DNA of 64,000 bases from Wurfbainia villosa (Eukaryota > Streptophyta > Magnoliopsida > Zingiberales > Zingiberaceae). Below, piece after piece: positions 45,643-58,203 of this stretch; positions within the stretch are counted from its first letter, which is position 1, and each line of letters starts with the position of its first letter. The notes beneath the pieces were generated by a model. It made no database searches and was not told the origin of the DNA. It saw only the letters and a list, made by a program, of their open reading frames with translations. Position numbers and translations under genes: made by a program. The stretch spans positions 64,814,325 through 64,878,324 of the forward strand of contig CM046005.1 of NCBI GenBank assembly GCA_025175895.1, read 5' to 3'.

Positions 45643-46946
45643 TGTTGGTGCAACAATGCTCCAAGCATTTATATGTTTTGATGTTTGATAATCATCTAAG
45701 TTAGGCAATGTTTTGTGATCTAATTACGAACATGTTTAAGTGACAGGAAAATCCAAGGATGAAGACTTGGTAAAAGAGAAGTCCAAGTATGATCTTGGCA
45801 AGGAAAGTCCAAGGCTTGTAGTCTTGGCAGCGTAAAGTCCAAGTGAACCTTGGCAAAGGAAGACCAAGTATGATCTTGGCAAAGGAAGTCCAAGAGATGG
45901 ACTTGGCAGCGTAAGACCAAGCTTGTAGTCTTGGCAGCGTAAAGTCCAAGTGAACCTTGGAAAAGGAAGTCCAAAGTAAGGTCTTGGCAGTATAAGTCCA
46001 AGCTTGTAGTCTTGGCGACGTAAAGTCCAAGCATTTGGCAACCCAAGATATGACGAAACCGAAGGAAGCTCTTGGAAGCAAAGCGCAAAGGATGAACAAG
46101 TCGCGGACTCGGAGGGATCCTGGAGGCGCAAGGGTTAATGAGGAGCTAGAAGGTTGAGTCTAGGTCTAGGGTGTAAAATCAAGTATGAATTACTCATACT
46201 TGATGAGTATCGATCGACCGTCAGTGCTCGACCGAGTCAGGTGAAACCCGACCATCGATCAACTAGCTTGATATGGCGATCGATCGATGTTGCAATCGAT
46301 CGCTAACAATGGCGTCGATCGACGCAAATACGAGCAAAGAATATAGTCGCACTCGACTGTGGCCTACGATCACTCGACTGATCACTCTATCAGTCGACTG
46401 ATGGAGGTATCAGTCGACTGATCACTTGGCCGTTGGAAATTGCGGCTACGAATCTCTGCGGAGATTGCGGTTCAGAAGCCGTTGGCTTTGGCGGCAGTCG
46501 ACTGATCGAAGCCCAACGGGAAAAACAACCCCTCTTCTATAAAAAGGGGCCTTGGGGAGCTTGGTGGAGCTAGTGCTCTCATTCCTAGCTATACCCTCGT
46601 GCTCACCAAGATTTCCCAAGTGCTTTAGTGATTCTAAACCTCCTCTTCTCTAGATTTTAATCTTCCATCATTGTAAAGAAGAGGAGAGCATTGTAAGAAA
46701 AGGTTTCTCCACCTTGGTTCATCCAAAGGAGGTTTTAGTGAAGATTGACTAGGGCTAATCCACCTTACGGATTGCCGTGGAGTAGGAGCGTCATCTCCGA
46801 ACCACGTACATCGGGTGTTAGCATTGCTTTCATTGTTTTCTTAGTTGTATTCTTATTTGTATTGTATTGCTTCCGCTAACGTATTTGTAGAAACGAAGAA
46901 AGGCTAATCACCCCCCCCCCCTCTAGCCATTACAAAGATCCTAACA
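45643..46946 (+). repeat. 5' LTR of the SIRE-like element
   Basis: Contains hairpin units (45745-46040), a palindrome patch (46190-46500), a likely TATA box TATAAAAA at 46538-46545, and the C-rich end CACCCCCCCCCCCCTCTAGCC. Confidence 0.9.
46538..46545 (+). promoter_or_regulatory. Probable TATA box in 5' LTR
   Basis: TATAAAAA about 400 bp before the LTR end; repeated at 53692-53699 in the other LTR. Position fits transcription of the element from its U3. Confidence 0.6.
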
Positions 46947-46948
46947 AG

Positions 46949-46961
46949 TGGTATCAGAGCC
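46949..46961 (+). promoter_or_regulatory. Primer binding site of the SIRE-like element
   Basis: TGGTATCAGAGCC two bases after the LTR end. Confidence 0.9.
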
Positions 46962-47000
46962 AGGTTAGCTTGGAAGATTTCACCATCAACCAAGGCATCA

Positions 47001-48617
47001 ATGGCTCTTCAAGAGGGATATAGCACCGCCAAGCCACCGCTCTTCGATGGAAGTCACTTTTCATATTGGAAAGGTAGGATGAAGTATTATCTAATGAGCA
47101 ATATTGAAATTTGGCATAGTATTGTAGATGGCTTCGAGGAACCGGTGGATGAACATGGAAACCCTATTCCAAGCAAGGATTGGACAAGAGAAATGAACCG
47201 GATTTTCGAATCAAATGAAAAGGCGGTACTCACCATTCAATGCGGTATTACCATGGAGCAACTCAACAAGGTAGGCCCTTTCGAATCCACCAAGGAGCTA
47301 TGGGAAAAGCTCGTTGAGCTAAATGAAGGATCCAAGGAGTCAAAGAGGGCCAAGAAGGACTTGCTAATTTGACAACTTCAAGCCTTCCAAATGAAGATGC
47401 ATGAAACCGTAAGTCAAATGCATGGAAGGTTCAAGGAAATTTTGAATGGACTTCACATCATAGGTGAGCGAGTTGACAACCGGGACTTGGTAAGGTATAT
47501 TCTTCAAGCGTTTCCTAGAAATTCTTTATGGACTTCTATAGTTGATGCCATTAAGGTAACTAGGGATCTTTCTCAAATTAAAATTGATGAATTATTTTGT
47601 GAGTTTGAATTACATGAGCAAACTAACATGTCTTCTAAGGAAAAGGGTTTAGCTCTATTTGTTGAGAAGAAAGAAAAGAAGAAGAAAGAAAGGAAAGAGG
47701 TGTCATCATCATCCGAGTCGGAGCATGAGTCAAGTAGTGATGGAGACTCGGCTAGTGAGATGGCCCATTTTGTCAAGAAGTTCCTTAGAAAATCAAAGGA
47801 ATTCAAGAATAGAGAAGCAAGGAAGGGGTCCCATTCTTCAAGAGGTAAAATTAGTGGTAATTCAAATTTTAACAATAATGTAATTTGCCATGCTTGCAAT
47901 AAGAAGGGGCACATAAAGTCAAATTGCCCGGAGCTAAAGAAGAAGGAAGAAAAAGAAAAGAAAAAGAAGGACAAGAAGGAGAATAAGAAGAAGGAGGCCA
48001 TGGTGGCTCAAACCACATGGGACACACCAAGTGTTGAAGACTCCTCCTCCGATGATGAGCTTTGCCACATCACATGCCATGTGGCACTCATGGCCCTAGG
48101 AGATGATTCCGGTACATCAAGTCAAGAAGACTCTTCAAGTGATGAATCGTCATCTAGTGACGATGAGGTAATGAACTCTCCTAAAGTTAAGCTTCTTTAT
48201 AAATCAATTGCCTATCTTAAAGAAGCTCTAGATAAGTCTAAATCTAAGGTTAAGAGCATGAAGGTAGAACTAAAGGCCATTAGGAATGAAAAACCTTCAC
48301 ATGTTGATTCTTGCATGCTTAAGGAAGAAAATGACAAACTTAAGGATGAGGTTAGTGAATTAAGAGCATGTTTAGAAAAATTTTCAAATGGCTCAAAGTA
48401 TCTTGATATTATCCTTAGTCGACAAAGAGCCATTTACAACAAGGCCGGTATAGGATATAAGCCAAAAGAAAAAGAAGTTGCCTATATTTCATTGATTAAT
48501 AGGAAAGCAACCATTAAGGGTAAGGTCAAGAAAGCATGGGTACCTAAGAAGTTTTTACTTAATGCTACCGGTTCAAATGTTTGGGTACCAAAAGCTTGTG
48601 TTTTTCATGTGATTTAG
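47001..48617 (+). pseudogene. gag: Gag of the SIRE-like element (one premature stop)
   Basis: ATG at 47001, 39 bp after the primer site. The N-terminal copia gag region (PPLFDGSHFSYWKGRMKYYL..IEIWHSIVDGFE) is followed by an in-frame TGA at 47370-47372 (ATT TGA CAA). The same frame then continues with MKMHETVSQMHGRFKEILNGL. Removing that single stop gives a protein of about 538 residues. A canonical CCHC knuckle (CHACNKKGHIKSNC) lies near residue 296, between lysine-rich and serine/aspartate-rich stretches. A coiled-coil-like stretch (ALDKSKSKVKSMKVELKAIR) and the motif GSNVWVPKACVFHVI close it. TGA for an expected CGA would be a C-to-T change. Role: particle protein and RNA binding. Confidence 0.85.
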
Positions 48618-51600
48618 GTAGGTGAGCAAGGTTTGTGGATTGTGGATAGCGGTTGCTCAACACATATGACTGGGGATGTGAGCAAATTCTCCACAATTAA
48701 GTATGTGAAGAAGGGAGCGGTATCTTTTGGAAATAGTGGAAAACTTAAGATATTAGGTAGAGGTACAATTGAGGTATCCCCCAAAATTATCATTCACAAA
48801 GTTTTACTAGTTGAAAATATGAAATTTAATTTATTAAGTGTTAGTCAACTTTGTGATGCAAGCTACCATGTTTTTTTTGAATCCTCTAAATGCATGATTA
48901 GACACAAGGAATTAAATGATTGTATGTTAGTTGGATATAGGAAATCAAACATTTATTATGTTGATCTTTCATATTCTTCTAACATTTCTACTAAGTGTCT
49001 TGTTGCAAAAGAAGAAGAAAGTTGGCTATGGCATAGGAGATTGGGGCACATCAACATGAAAAACATAGCCAAGGTAGCCAAGTTGGAGTTGGTCAAAGGG
49101 CTACCAAAGATCAAATATGTCAAGAACAAAATGTGTGATGCATGCCAAGAAGGAAAACAAACAAAGGCATCACACAAAGGTAAAACCCTAACTAATACCT
49201 CTTTACCGTTAGAATTATTGCATCTTGACTTATTTGATTGCCATAGCACTCCCTCCTTAAATGGTAACAAATATTGTTTAGTTATAGTAGATGATTTTTC
49301 TAGGTATACTTGGGTCTACTTTATGAAACATAAGGATGATACCTTAGAAATAATCATAGGATTTAGTAAAAGGGTTGAAAATGAAAGGAGTCTCAAAATC
49401 AACCGGATCCGTAGTGATCATGGTGGTGAATTTGAGAATTCTAAATTTTCACATTTTTGTTTAGAGCAAGGGTACAAGCATGAGTTCTCTTGTCCTAGAA
49501 CACCCCAACAAAATGGGGTGGTGGAAAGGAGAAATCGTGCCCTACAAGAGGCGGCTAGGATTATGCTTAATGCATATTCTCTATCTAGCTACTTGTGGGC
49601 GGAAGCGGTTAATACCGCTTGCTATATCCAAAATATGGTTCAAATCCATAGGTTTTTAGGAAAGACACCATTTGAATTATGGAATGGGACTATTCCCACA
49701 ATTCATTATTTCAAAGTCTTTGGATGTAAAGTTTATATTTTAAATACCAAAGATAACTTAGGAAAATTTGAATCCAAAGCGGATGAGGGAATCCTAGTTG
49801 GATACTCATCCACAAGTAGAGGATATAGAGTCTACAATAAGAGAATCCAAGGGATTGAGGAGTCCTCCAATGTTCAATTTGATGAAACCACTAGTACCTA
49901 CCCTAGAAAGTCCTCCATTGATAAGGATATTAATGACAATAATCAAGACATTACCCAAAAACTTCAAAATTTGACCATAAGGGGTAATGATCAAGGGGGA
50001 GGAAGAGGAGACTCCGATGATGAAAGAAGGGTGGAAGATAACAATGATCAATATGAAACCCCTTCTAGAACCCTAAGAATTCATCAAGATCATCCACTTG
50101 ACCAAGTAGTAGGAGATATATCTCAAGGAGTAAGAACTAGGTCATTTCATAGACCTCCTACTAGTCAAGTTGCTCTTATTTCACAAATTGAGCCTAAATC
50201 GATCAATGATGCATTACATGATCCGGATTGGATTTTGGCAATGCAAGATGAATTGGCTCAATTTGAGAGGAGTCAAGTATGGGAGTTAGTACCTAGACCC
50301 AATGGTAGCACCATAATTACTACAAGATGGGTCTTTAGAAATAAGCTAGATGACCAAGGAAATATCACTAGAAATAAGGCTAGGTTGGTTGCTAGGGGAT
50401 TCAATCAAGTTGAGGGGCTTGACTATGATGAGACTTATGCCTCGGTTGCTAGATTAGAATCTATTAGAATTCTCTTAGGGTATGCTTCCTATATGGGATT
50501 TAAACTTTACCAAATGGATGTTAAATCGGCATTCTTAAATGGTTATATTAAGGAGGAAGTATATGTAGAGCAACCACCCGGGTTTGAGAACATAGATTAT
50601 CCAAACCACGTATATAAGCATAGGAAAGCATTATATGGGTTAAAACAAGCTCCCCGGGCATGGTATGAAAGATTGTCATCTTTCTTAATTTCGAAGGATT
50701 TTAGGAGAGGCCAAGTAGATCAAACCTTGTTTATAAAGTCAACATTAAAGGATATCTTTATAGCCCACATATATGTTGATGACATTATTTTTGGGTCAAC
50801 AAATGATGATCTTCTTCAAGACTTTATAAAAAACATGAAAAATGAATTTGAAATGAGTTTAGTTGGAGAGCTCAATTTTTTCCTAGGGTTACAAGTCAAA
50901 CAAACTAGTGAAGGTATTCATATTTATCAAACCAAATATGCAAATGAAATGATCAAGAAATTTGGTTTGGAAAATGCAAAAATTGTAACCACTCCAATGG
51001 CCACTAGCACTAGAATAGATAGTGATCATGATGGCAAATCAATTGATCTTAAACTTTATAGGAGTATGATTGGTAGCCTACTATACCTAACCGCTAGTAG
51101 ACCCGATATTTTATTTGCGGTAGGTATGTGTGCAAGATACCAATCTTGTGCCAAAGAATCACATTTAGTAGCCGTTAAGAGAATTTTAAGATATATTAAA
51201 GGCACTCTAAATGTAGGACTTTGGTATCCTAGGACTAGGTCCTTTGAGTTGCTTGGCTATACCGATTCCGATTATGCCGAATGCAAATTGGATAGGAAGA
51301 GTACTAGTGGTGGATGTCAATTTCTTGGGTCCTCCCTAGTTAGTTAGAGTAGTAGGAAGCAACATTGTGTTGCTTTATCAACCACCGAAGCCGAATATGT
51401 GGCTATGGGTGGTTGTGTAGCTCAATTACTTTATATGAGACATACTCTTGTGGACTATGAGCTACACTACTCTAACATTAAAGTCTATTGTGATAATGTG
51501 AGTACCATCAACTTGACCAAAAATCCGGTACATCACTCTAGGACCAAGCACATTGAAGTGAAACATCACTTCATAAGAGATCATATGGCAAGAGGGGACA

Positions 51601-51716
51601 TTGAACTTAATTATGTAGAATCTAAGTCTAACCTTGCCGATATCTTCACCAAAGCTCTTCCCGAAACCGAATTTTCATCATTAAGGAGAGAGCTTAGTAT
51701 GTGCTTTGTAGAGTAA
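48618..51716 (+). pseudogene. pol: Pol of the SIRE-like element (one premature stop)
   Basis: Continues the gag frame straight after TAG (48615-48617); 48633 marks the first possible alternative start codon, not a true ATG. Numbered from 48633: protease LWIVDSGCSTHMTGD (residues 1-12), GAG-pre-integrase finger HRRLGHINMKN..CDACQEGK (about 134-175), integrase core (LDLFDCH; VDDFSRYTWVYF; DHGGEFENSKF; NGVVERRNR near 295), reverse transcriptase MDVKSAFLNGYIKEEVYVEQ (about 628) and YVDDIIFGS (about 714), then RNase H YTDSDYAECKLDRKSTSGG. A TAG at 51345-51347 replaces the Trp expected in SSLVSWSSRKQ. The frame resumes with HCVALSTTEAEY, YCDN, RTKHIEVKHHF and NLADIFTKALP to 51716. All catalytic motifs I can check are intact. 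Confidence 0.9.
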
Positions 51717-52730
51717 AAGTCTAGGTTTGTATGATCCCATGTTAAGCTTTATACCTTGATACATCTCACAAAAGCCTTAAGAAACCTTGATTTTTGTATT
51801 GAGACACTTAGAAATATGTGAGATGATAGGGAAGGTGTACTTGGCTCATCATGCTTGTTATGATGCATTACTATGAGCCAATGACACACCTAGAGACATA
51901 AATACCTTATGGACCAATCATTGGAAAGGCTTGTATTCAAGTAATGAATACATAGCTCTAAGAACATGGTTGGAAATTCCAAATCATATATATTTTAAAC
52001 TATATTCATCATATTTTGAAAAACAGTTCTCAAGTGGACCACAAAAGTGATACAAAGTTTGCAAAATCTTTAGAACTTTTGGTAGGTTCCAAGTTTGTAT
52101 CAATCTTGAAATCTCGAAAGCATATATTTTTCAAACTATTTTTCCTTAATAAAGTATGATTCCAGAAATGTGTACGCAAAATTTCGTGATTTTTCGAGAT
52201 TTCTGGAATTTCTATCGCATTTCGGTTGGTGAAAAGGTTTGAAATTTCGATTTGAGCATATGATCAGCTGGTTCAAAACGATCAGACCGATACACTGTGT
52301 TTTCTGATAAATAGCTCAATTTTCTGATATTTAGTGTATCTTTGATGTCCTAAAACTATAGCATGATAATATTGAGTATAAACAAATTTTTAGGACTATT
52401 TAATGCAGTGTTTTAGGGGGAGTTTTATAATATGTATCTTTTCATCCCCAAACTTCCATTGTTGGTGCAAAGCTAGGACTTAATTTTTGAATCTTTGTTA
52501 TGCTTTGCTTCAAATATTATTTACACATCATAAAGCATATCTTGGATTAAGGGGGAGCTTAATATCAATCTTATACCTTAGTCCAAGATACAACACCTTT
52601 AATTTCTTTCATTTATGAATCCTTCTCTTTTTGATGTATGTCAAAGGGGGAGAAGGAATGTTCAAGTTAGAATTGAAAATATGATTATGTGTATCTTTAA
52701 AAGACCTAACTTAAATGATTGTCAAACATC
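51717..52730 (+). other. Non-coding 3' region of the SIRE-like element
   Basis: About 1 kb between pol and the polypurine tract, where some SIRE-type elements carry an env-like ORF. None is visible here. The stretch TTTCGTGATTTTTCGAGAT (about 52182) is echoed in the gag-only elements (about 7420, 36440), supporting common ancestry of the 3' regions. Confidence 0.6.
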
Positions 52731-52744
52731 AAAAAGGAGGAGAT
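52731..52744 (+). promoter_or_regulatory. Polypurine tract of the SIRE-like element
   Basis: AAAAAGGAGGAGAT immediately before the right LTR; the inverted wording matches the tract of the gag-only copy 3. Confidence 0.8.
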
Positions 52745-54098
52745 TGTTGGTGCAACAATGCTCCAAGCATTTATATGTTTTGATGTTTGATAATCATCTA
52801 AGTTAGGCAATGTTTTGTGATCTAATTACGAACATGTTTAAGTGACAGGAAAATCCAAGGATGAAGACTTGGTAAAAGAGAAGTCCAAGTATGATCTTGG
52901 CAAGGAAAGTCCAAGGCTTGTAGTTTTGGCAGCGTAAAGTTCAAGTGAACCTTGGCAAAGGAAGACCAAGTATGATCTTGGCAAAGGAAGTCCAAGAGAT
53001 GGACTTGGCAGCGTAAGACCAAGCTTGTAGTCTTGGCAGCGTAAAGTCTAAGTGAACCTTGGCAAAGGAAGTCCAAAGTAAGGTCTTGGCAGCATAAGTC
53101 CAAGCTTGTAGTCTTGGCGGCGTAAAGTCCAAGCATTTGGCAACCCAAGATATGACGAAACCGAAGGAAGCTCTTGGAAGCAAAGCGCAAAGGATGAACA
53201 AGTCGCGGACTCGGAGGGATCCTGGAGGCGCAAGGCTTAATGAGGAGCTAGAAGGTTGAGTCTAGGTCTAGGCTGTAAAATCAAGTATGAATTACTCATA
53301 CTTGATGAGTATCAGTCGACTGATACGATGTATCAGTCGATTGGTCAGGTGCTCGACTGAGTCAGGGTGAATCCCTGACCATCACCGATCGCTTTACAGC
53401 GGCGATGATCGATGTTATCGATCGGCCGATCGCAACAATGGCAATGATCGATCGACGCAAATACGAGCACAAAATATAGTCGCACTCAACTTCGGCCTAC
53501 GATCACTCGACTGATCACTCCATCAGTCGACTGATGGAGGGATCAGTCGACTGATCACTTGGCCGTTGGAAATTGCGGCTACGAATCTCTGCGAAGATTG
53601 CGGTTCAGAAGTCGTTGGCTTTGGCGGTAGTCGATTGATGGTAAGCATCAGTCGACTGATCGAAGCCCAACGGGAAAAACAACCCCTCTTCTATAAAAAG
53701 GGGCCTTGGGGAGCTTGGTGGAGCTAGTGCTATCATTCCTAGCTATACCCTTGTGCTCACCAAGCTTTCCCAAGTGCTTTAGTGATTCTAAACCTCTTCT
53801 TCTCTAGATTTTAATCTTCCATCATTGTAAAGAAGAGGAGAGCATTGTAAGAAAAGGTTTCTCCACCTTGGTTCATCCAAAGGAGATTTTAGTGAAGATT
53901 GACTAGGGTTAATCCACCTTACGGATTGCCATGGAGTAGGAGCGTCATCTCCGAACCACGTACATTGGGTGTTAGCATTGCTTTCATTGTTTTCTTAGTT
54001 GTATTCTTATTTGTATTGTATTGCTTCCGCTAACGTATTTGTAGAAACGAAGAAAGGCTAATCACCCCCCCCCTCTAGCCATTACAAAGATCCTAACA
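52745..54098 (+). repeat. 3' LTR of the SIRE-like element
   Basis: Almost identical to 45643-46946 except for 53300-53560, where palindrome content and length differ (net 50 bp longer). Ends GATCCTAACA followed by TATCA. Confidence 0.9.
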
Positions 54099-54605
54099 TA
54101 TCAAACCCCTTGGACTTCTCAAATGCCAAGTACCTATGACTTGGACTTTCACCGCCAAGACTACACCCTTGAACTTACGTGGCCAAGACTACACCCTTGG
54201 ACTTTCCAAATGCCAACCCATGTTGGACTTTTCCTTGCCAAGACCTATGCTTGGACTTTACATGTCAAGTACTCAAGACTTGGACTTTCCCTTACCAACC
54301 CATGTTGGACTTTCCATGCTATGACCCATGCTTGTACTTTTCCTTGCCAAGATCCATACTTGGACTTTATATGCCAAGTGCTCAAGACTTAGACTTTCCA
54401 TTGACATGGTCAACTCCAGTCAACCATCAAAATCCCCCTCGAATCAAACTCGAGGTCGGTCAATCATGACCCGAGTCGATTGTGCCAACAATCTCTCCAA
54501 AACATTATCAGACATCAATGTCAAAACTTCCATGTCAAACATCAAAACATCGCTCGAGTCAAACTCGAGTCCGGTCAATCGTGACCTAGGCCGATTGCAC
54601 CAACC

Positions 54606-56493
54606 ATCTCCTCCTTTTTGATGTTTGACAAAAACACATACCTTTGAGTTAGAACACTAACTCAAATCTCCTTACCAATTATCCTAAATTAGTAATCTCA
54701 TAAATTCCAAAACATTCTCCCCCAAACATTCCAAACATTCTCTCCCAAACATTCTCCCCCTTTTTGACTAACATTAAAAAGGTCTTCTCCAAGGAGGTCA
54801 ATGTCTCATGTCCCAATGAGATCTTATAATCTCCCCCTTTGTCAAAACATACCTAGGATGCCTACAATCTTTCTAGTGATAAGTCTCATATCACTCAAGA
54901 GAGGCAATCCTACAAACTCTCCCAATTTTCAAATTGGGTATCTCAAAATTCTCATTTCCCCTTTCATGAGGAAATATACCATCCATCATCCCATGATGGA
55001 TACCTCCCCCTAAAGGCTTGCTCCCCCTTGACCATTGCACCAACAATGTCCTTGGAAAGTCCCTAAGCCAATAGGAACTCTAAACCATCAAAATAAAGGT
55101 TCAAAGTTCAACATTGAACTTTTCAACCCCTTAAATTTGATACATCACCCTAACAACTCTCCTAATCCATATCCAATGGATTTTCACCCTTTATAATGTT
55201 TCCCAAAGCATATCCTAGGGTTAGGAGTAGTTAGGAAACTTTATCGTAGCTGAACACGGGCTAAACAACCTTATTTTTCTTGAAATCAGCATTGGCAATC
55301 GACTTTATCAGGCATCAGTCGACTGCCGTGCCTATCAGTCGACTGCCACCAAGGGTAGTCGACTGATAACTGAAATATCAGAATTTTAATTATCAGAAAT
55401 GAAATTCAAAAATTCATAAATAATTATACGTAATTTGAAAAATTATGAAACTTCATACGTATAATACTTATGACCAATACAATGGGTGAAAAATATTAGA
55501 AAAATATTTTACCCAAAAAATATCGAAATTGATACAAAGTTCAAAAGTAAAGAAAAACTTCAATGTTTTAGCTCACTTTGTATCAACTTCATCAATGGTG
55601 ATTGCTATCAAAAGATAGACTTCACCAAGGTTTTCTAAATTGATTTTAAAATATTTTTGAAAATCTATATTGGATCATATTCCTTGGACTTAATGTACAT
55701 GACTTGTACACTAACTTTTCCAATGATCCACAATTAATATAAGATGAGTTTTAGTTCATCTAGATGCAAAAGTTATGTACCTTGAACTTAACTCATATCC
55801 TAGTATCTCACATATATCTAGGGTGTATGAACACACATACAAGTCAATGTGATGTGAGATGTGAGTTTTGTTTTCTTAATCTAAGGTCTCATGCATTTTC
55901 TAAGGCAACCCTACTTGATTCCCTTACAAATGAGACTCCAAGTTATGCCATTGTCTTTAAATCAATTTTAATCAAATTAAATGCATGAATGATCATGACA
56001 TAAATGATAACATAAATAAAGCATGACCAATGATCATGATGTCATGGCATAAGATGGAATCTAAGCATACATGACATTTAACCTTAATCCTAAACATGAT
56101 CATGACATATTAAATGGTTAAAAATAAATATGATGTCATGACATGTTATATGGCAAACAAGGCATGACAAATAAGATGTATAAGTATATAATACCTAAGT
56201 TTTAATGTTTGTTGACATTTGATATAATTAAGTATATTTTGCCATATTATCCAAATTTCTCAAAATGTGCCAAAAACCCAAAATGACACATCAAGACCTC
56301 TAAACCTATATTGTGCCGATTTGATTGATTTTTCATAATCCCAACAATGTATTGACACATCCTAAAATCCTTTAGGATCATAACTCAAATCAATTTCCAA
56401 GGTATCCATAACCTTGAAAATTACCTAAAGTGTCACCTTTACCATGGTTAGGTTAACTACCCATCCATTTGAAGTTGACACACCTAAACCCAT
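54606..56493 (-). other. Non-coding 3' region of gag-only copy 3
   Basis: Inverse counterpart of 6360-8216, beginning with the polypurine tract at about 54606-54620. Contains several CTCCCCC tracts (54717-54840, 55006-55027). Three GTCGAC palindromes at 55316-55370 stand where copies 1 and 2 have GATCG-type words. No coding potential. Confidence 0.6.
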
Positions 56494-58203
56494 CTAGCGT
56501 GAATCGATCACGCTCTTAGGAACCCAAAACCTATTTGAGCTCCTAGGGTTTACTAGGTATTCCTTAGGGATGACCTCCCTATATACCTTCCTAATGACCC
56601 TTCTAGGCTTGTTAGCCTTGGTCATTTGGGTTTTGCCTAGGTTAATCTTAGGGATTGCCTCCCTAGTAACCTTCTTAGTGGTCTTCCTAGGTTTCATGGA
56701 AACCTTGGCCACTAAGCATACACTTTGGTCAACTCTAGGGATGACTTCCCTTGTGAACTTGGTCTTTCTAGACCTAAGTTTAGTTCCATAATCAAATGGA
56801 ACACTATGGTAGGTAGGCTTATCTACCTTGGACTTAGGCTTGTGACTCAAGCCTTTCTTGCCCATAGATGAGCTTTGCCTCCTAGATTCTAGGTGTTGAC
56901 TTTTACCATTTGACCTAGATTTTTGATCAATTGACCCTTGCATTTAGTTTTGCATAATCCTAAGGGTCTTTTCAAGTTTCTCAAGCCTTGACCTCAAGGC
57001 TTGATTTTCCAACTCTAATTGCCCAATTTTTGAATATTGATTTATTCCTTGGGCATTGTTCTTTCTAGGCATATGCCTAGTCCATTTGAGATTAAGACCT
57101 AGATGATCCTCAATTTTTCTAATAGATTCCTTAGGTAAAATATTTTTAGGGACATTAGTCCTAAATTTCTCCTTATTCCTAAGGTTGACTTTCTTAGCTC
57201 CTAAATAATATTCCCCGTTTCTAGCATGCTCTTTATGATAAATTGCAAGAGAATTAAAGTTCCTAGCATGCTTTTTGACATTTAAATTAGAAGGTGCACT
57301 ACTAAAATGTACCTTAGGGTTAGCCTTAGCTCCCTCTACTTGTGATGCTCCTTCTTGAGTTTTTTTGCTCCCCCTAGGGCATTGATTCCTATAATGCCCT
57401 CTTTGACTACATTTGAAGCATATAATGTGCTCCTTGCTTTTGATGATTGGGGAACCGACATCCTTTGACTTTTCTTGACTTTCAGGCGTCAGTGGAGCTT
57501 TCCTTACTCTCTTTGGGCACTTGCTCTTATAGTGGCCGATTTCCCTACACTCAAAACACATTATATGAATTTTATTTGAGGTTGAAGTGTTTGAGTTACC
57601 TAGGGTGGTGGTGAGGGTCTCTTGAGCTTGCTCTTCCTCTCGACCGAATGTAGATGGTTCTTCTTGTTGCTCCGGTGTTGAGGATGCTCTAATCTCCTCC
57701 CCCTAAATTCTAGAGGTGGAGGTCTCCTCCAATTCTTCCTCTTCCTCTTCCATCGACCCGGAAGTTGACTCCTCCTCAACTTTCAAATCCTCACTTTCTT
57801 GTGAGGATGAGCTCTCTTCCTCCTCTTCTTTTTCTTCTTGGATTGAGTGAGGCTCCTCATGGAATCTTGCCAATTTGCTCCATAGCTCATTGGCATCCAT
57901 GTAATCCCCTAGCTTGCACAAAACATCATTAGGGATTAAATCTTCCAAAAGTTTTGTTACCTTAACTTCAGTCTTGAAATTTTGGCGTTGCTCTTGGGTC
58001 CACTTATTTAATTTTAGGATCTCTCCCTTCTTATCCCTCGGAGGTTCAAAGCCTCCCATGACGATGAACCAATCTTTTATGTCCATCATCAAGAAGTTAT
58101 CCATTCTTGCCCTCCATGCCGGAAAATTTTCTTGGTCATATGGCGGTGGTGTGTAGATGTCCCATCCTAATTTACCTTTGAACTCCATCTTGTTCCTCTT
58201 CAC
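56494..58203 (-). pseudogene. gag: Gag of gag-only copy 3 (two premature stops)
   Basis: One frame on the minus strand from 58203; the start homologous to copy 1 is the inner ATG at 58188 (MEFKGKLGWDIYTPPPY). A TAG at 57703-57705 stands where copy 1 has GAG (SRI-E-GEE). A TAA at 56944-56946 stands where a CAA codon is expected (QN-Q). Between and after them the frame is open and carries two canonical zinc knuckles (CFECREIGHYKSKC, CFKCSQRGHYRNQC), the coiled coil LELENQALRSRLEKLEKTL, and the basic tail ending NRFWVPKSVIDSR. The lack of frameshifts mirrors copy 2. Confidence 0.85.

Larger units (their letters stand above)
45643..54098 (+). mobile_element. SIRE-like Ty1/copia element, nearly complete
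   Basis: 8456 bp flanked by perfect TATCA duplications (45638-45642, 54099-54103). LTRs 45643-46946 (1304 bp) and 52745-54098 (1354 bp), TGTTGGTGCAACAATGC..GATCCTAACA. Primer site, gag, pol (protease, integrase, reverse transcriptase, RNase H) and polypurine tract are all present in copia order. Only two premature stops damage the coding region. A single in-frame TAG separates gag and pol. No env-like ORF follows pol. By gag and LTR design it is the autonomous relative of the gag-only elements. Confidence 0.92.
43820..54605 (-). repeat. 3' LTR (left) of gag-only copy 3, interrupted
   Basis: LTR pieces 43820-44583, 45217-45642 and 54104-54605. Starts TGTAGAAGATTCGTTGACC with the inverse C-rich signature GCTAGAGGGAGGGTGAATAG; ends CCGATTGCACCAAC before the inverse polypurine tract ATCTCCTCCTTTTTG. 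Confidence 0.8.

Noticed and set aside
51717..52744. Env-like ORF after pol, as in some SIRE elements
   Set aside because: No open frame of meaningful length; the region is AT-rich and non-coding.
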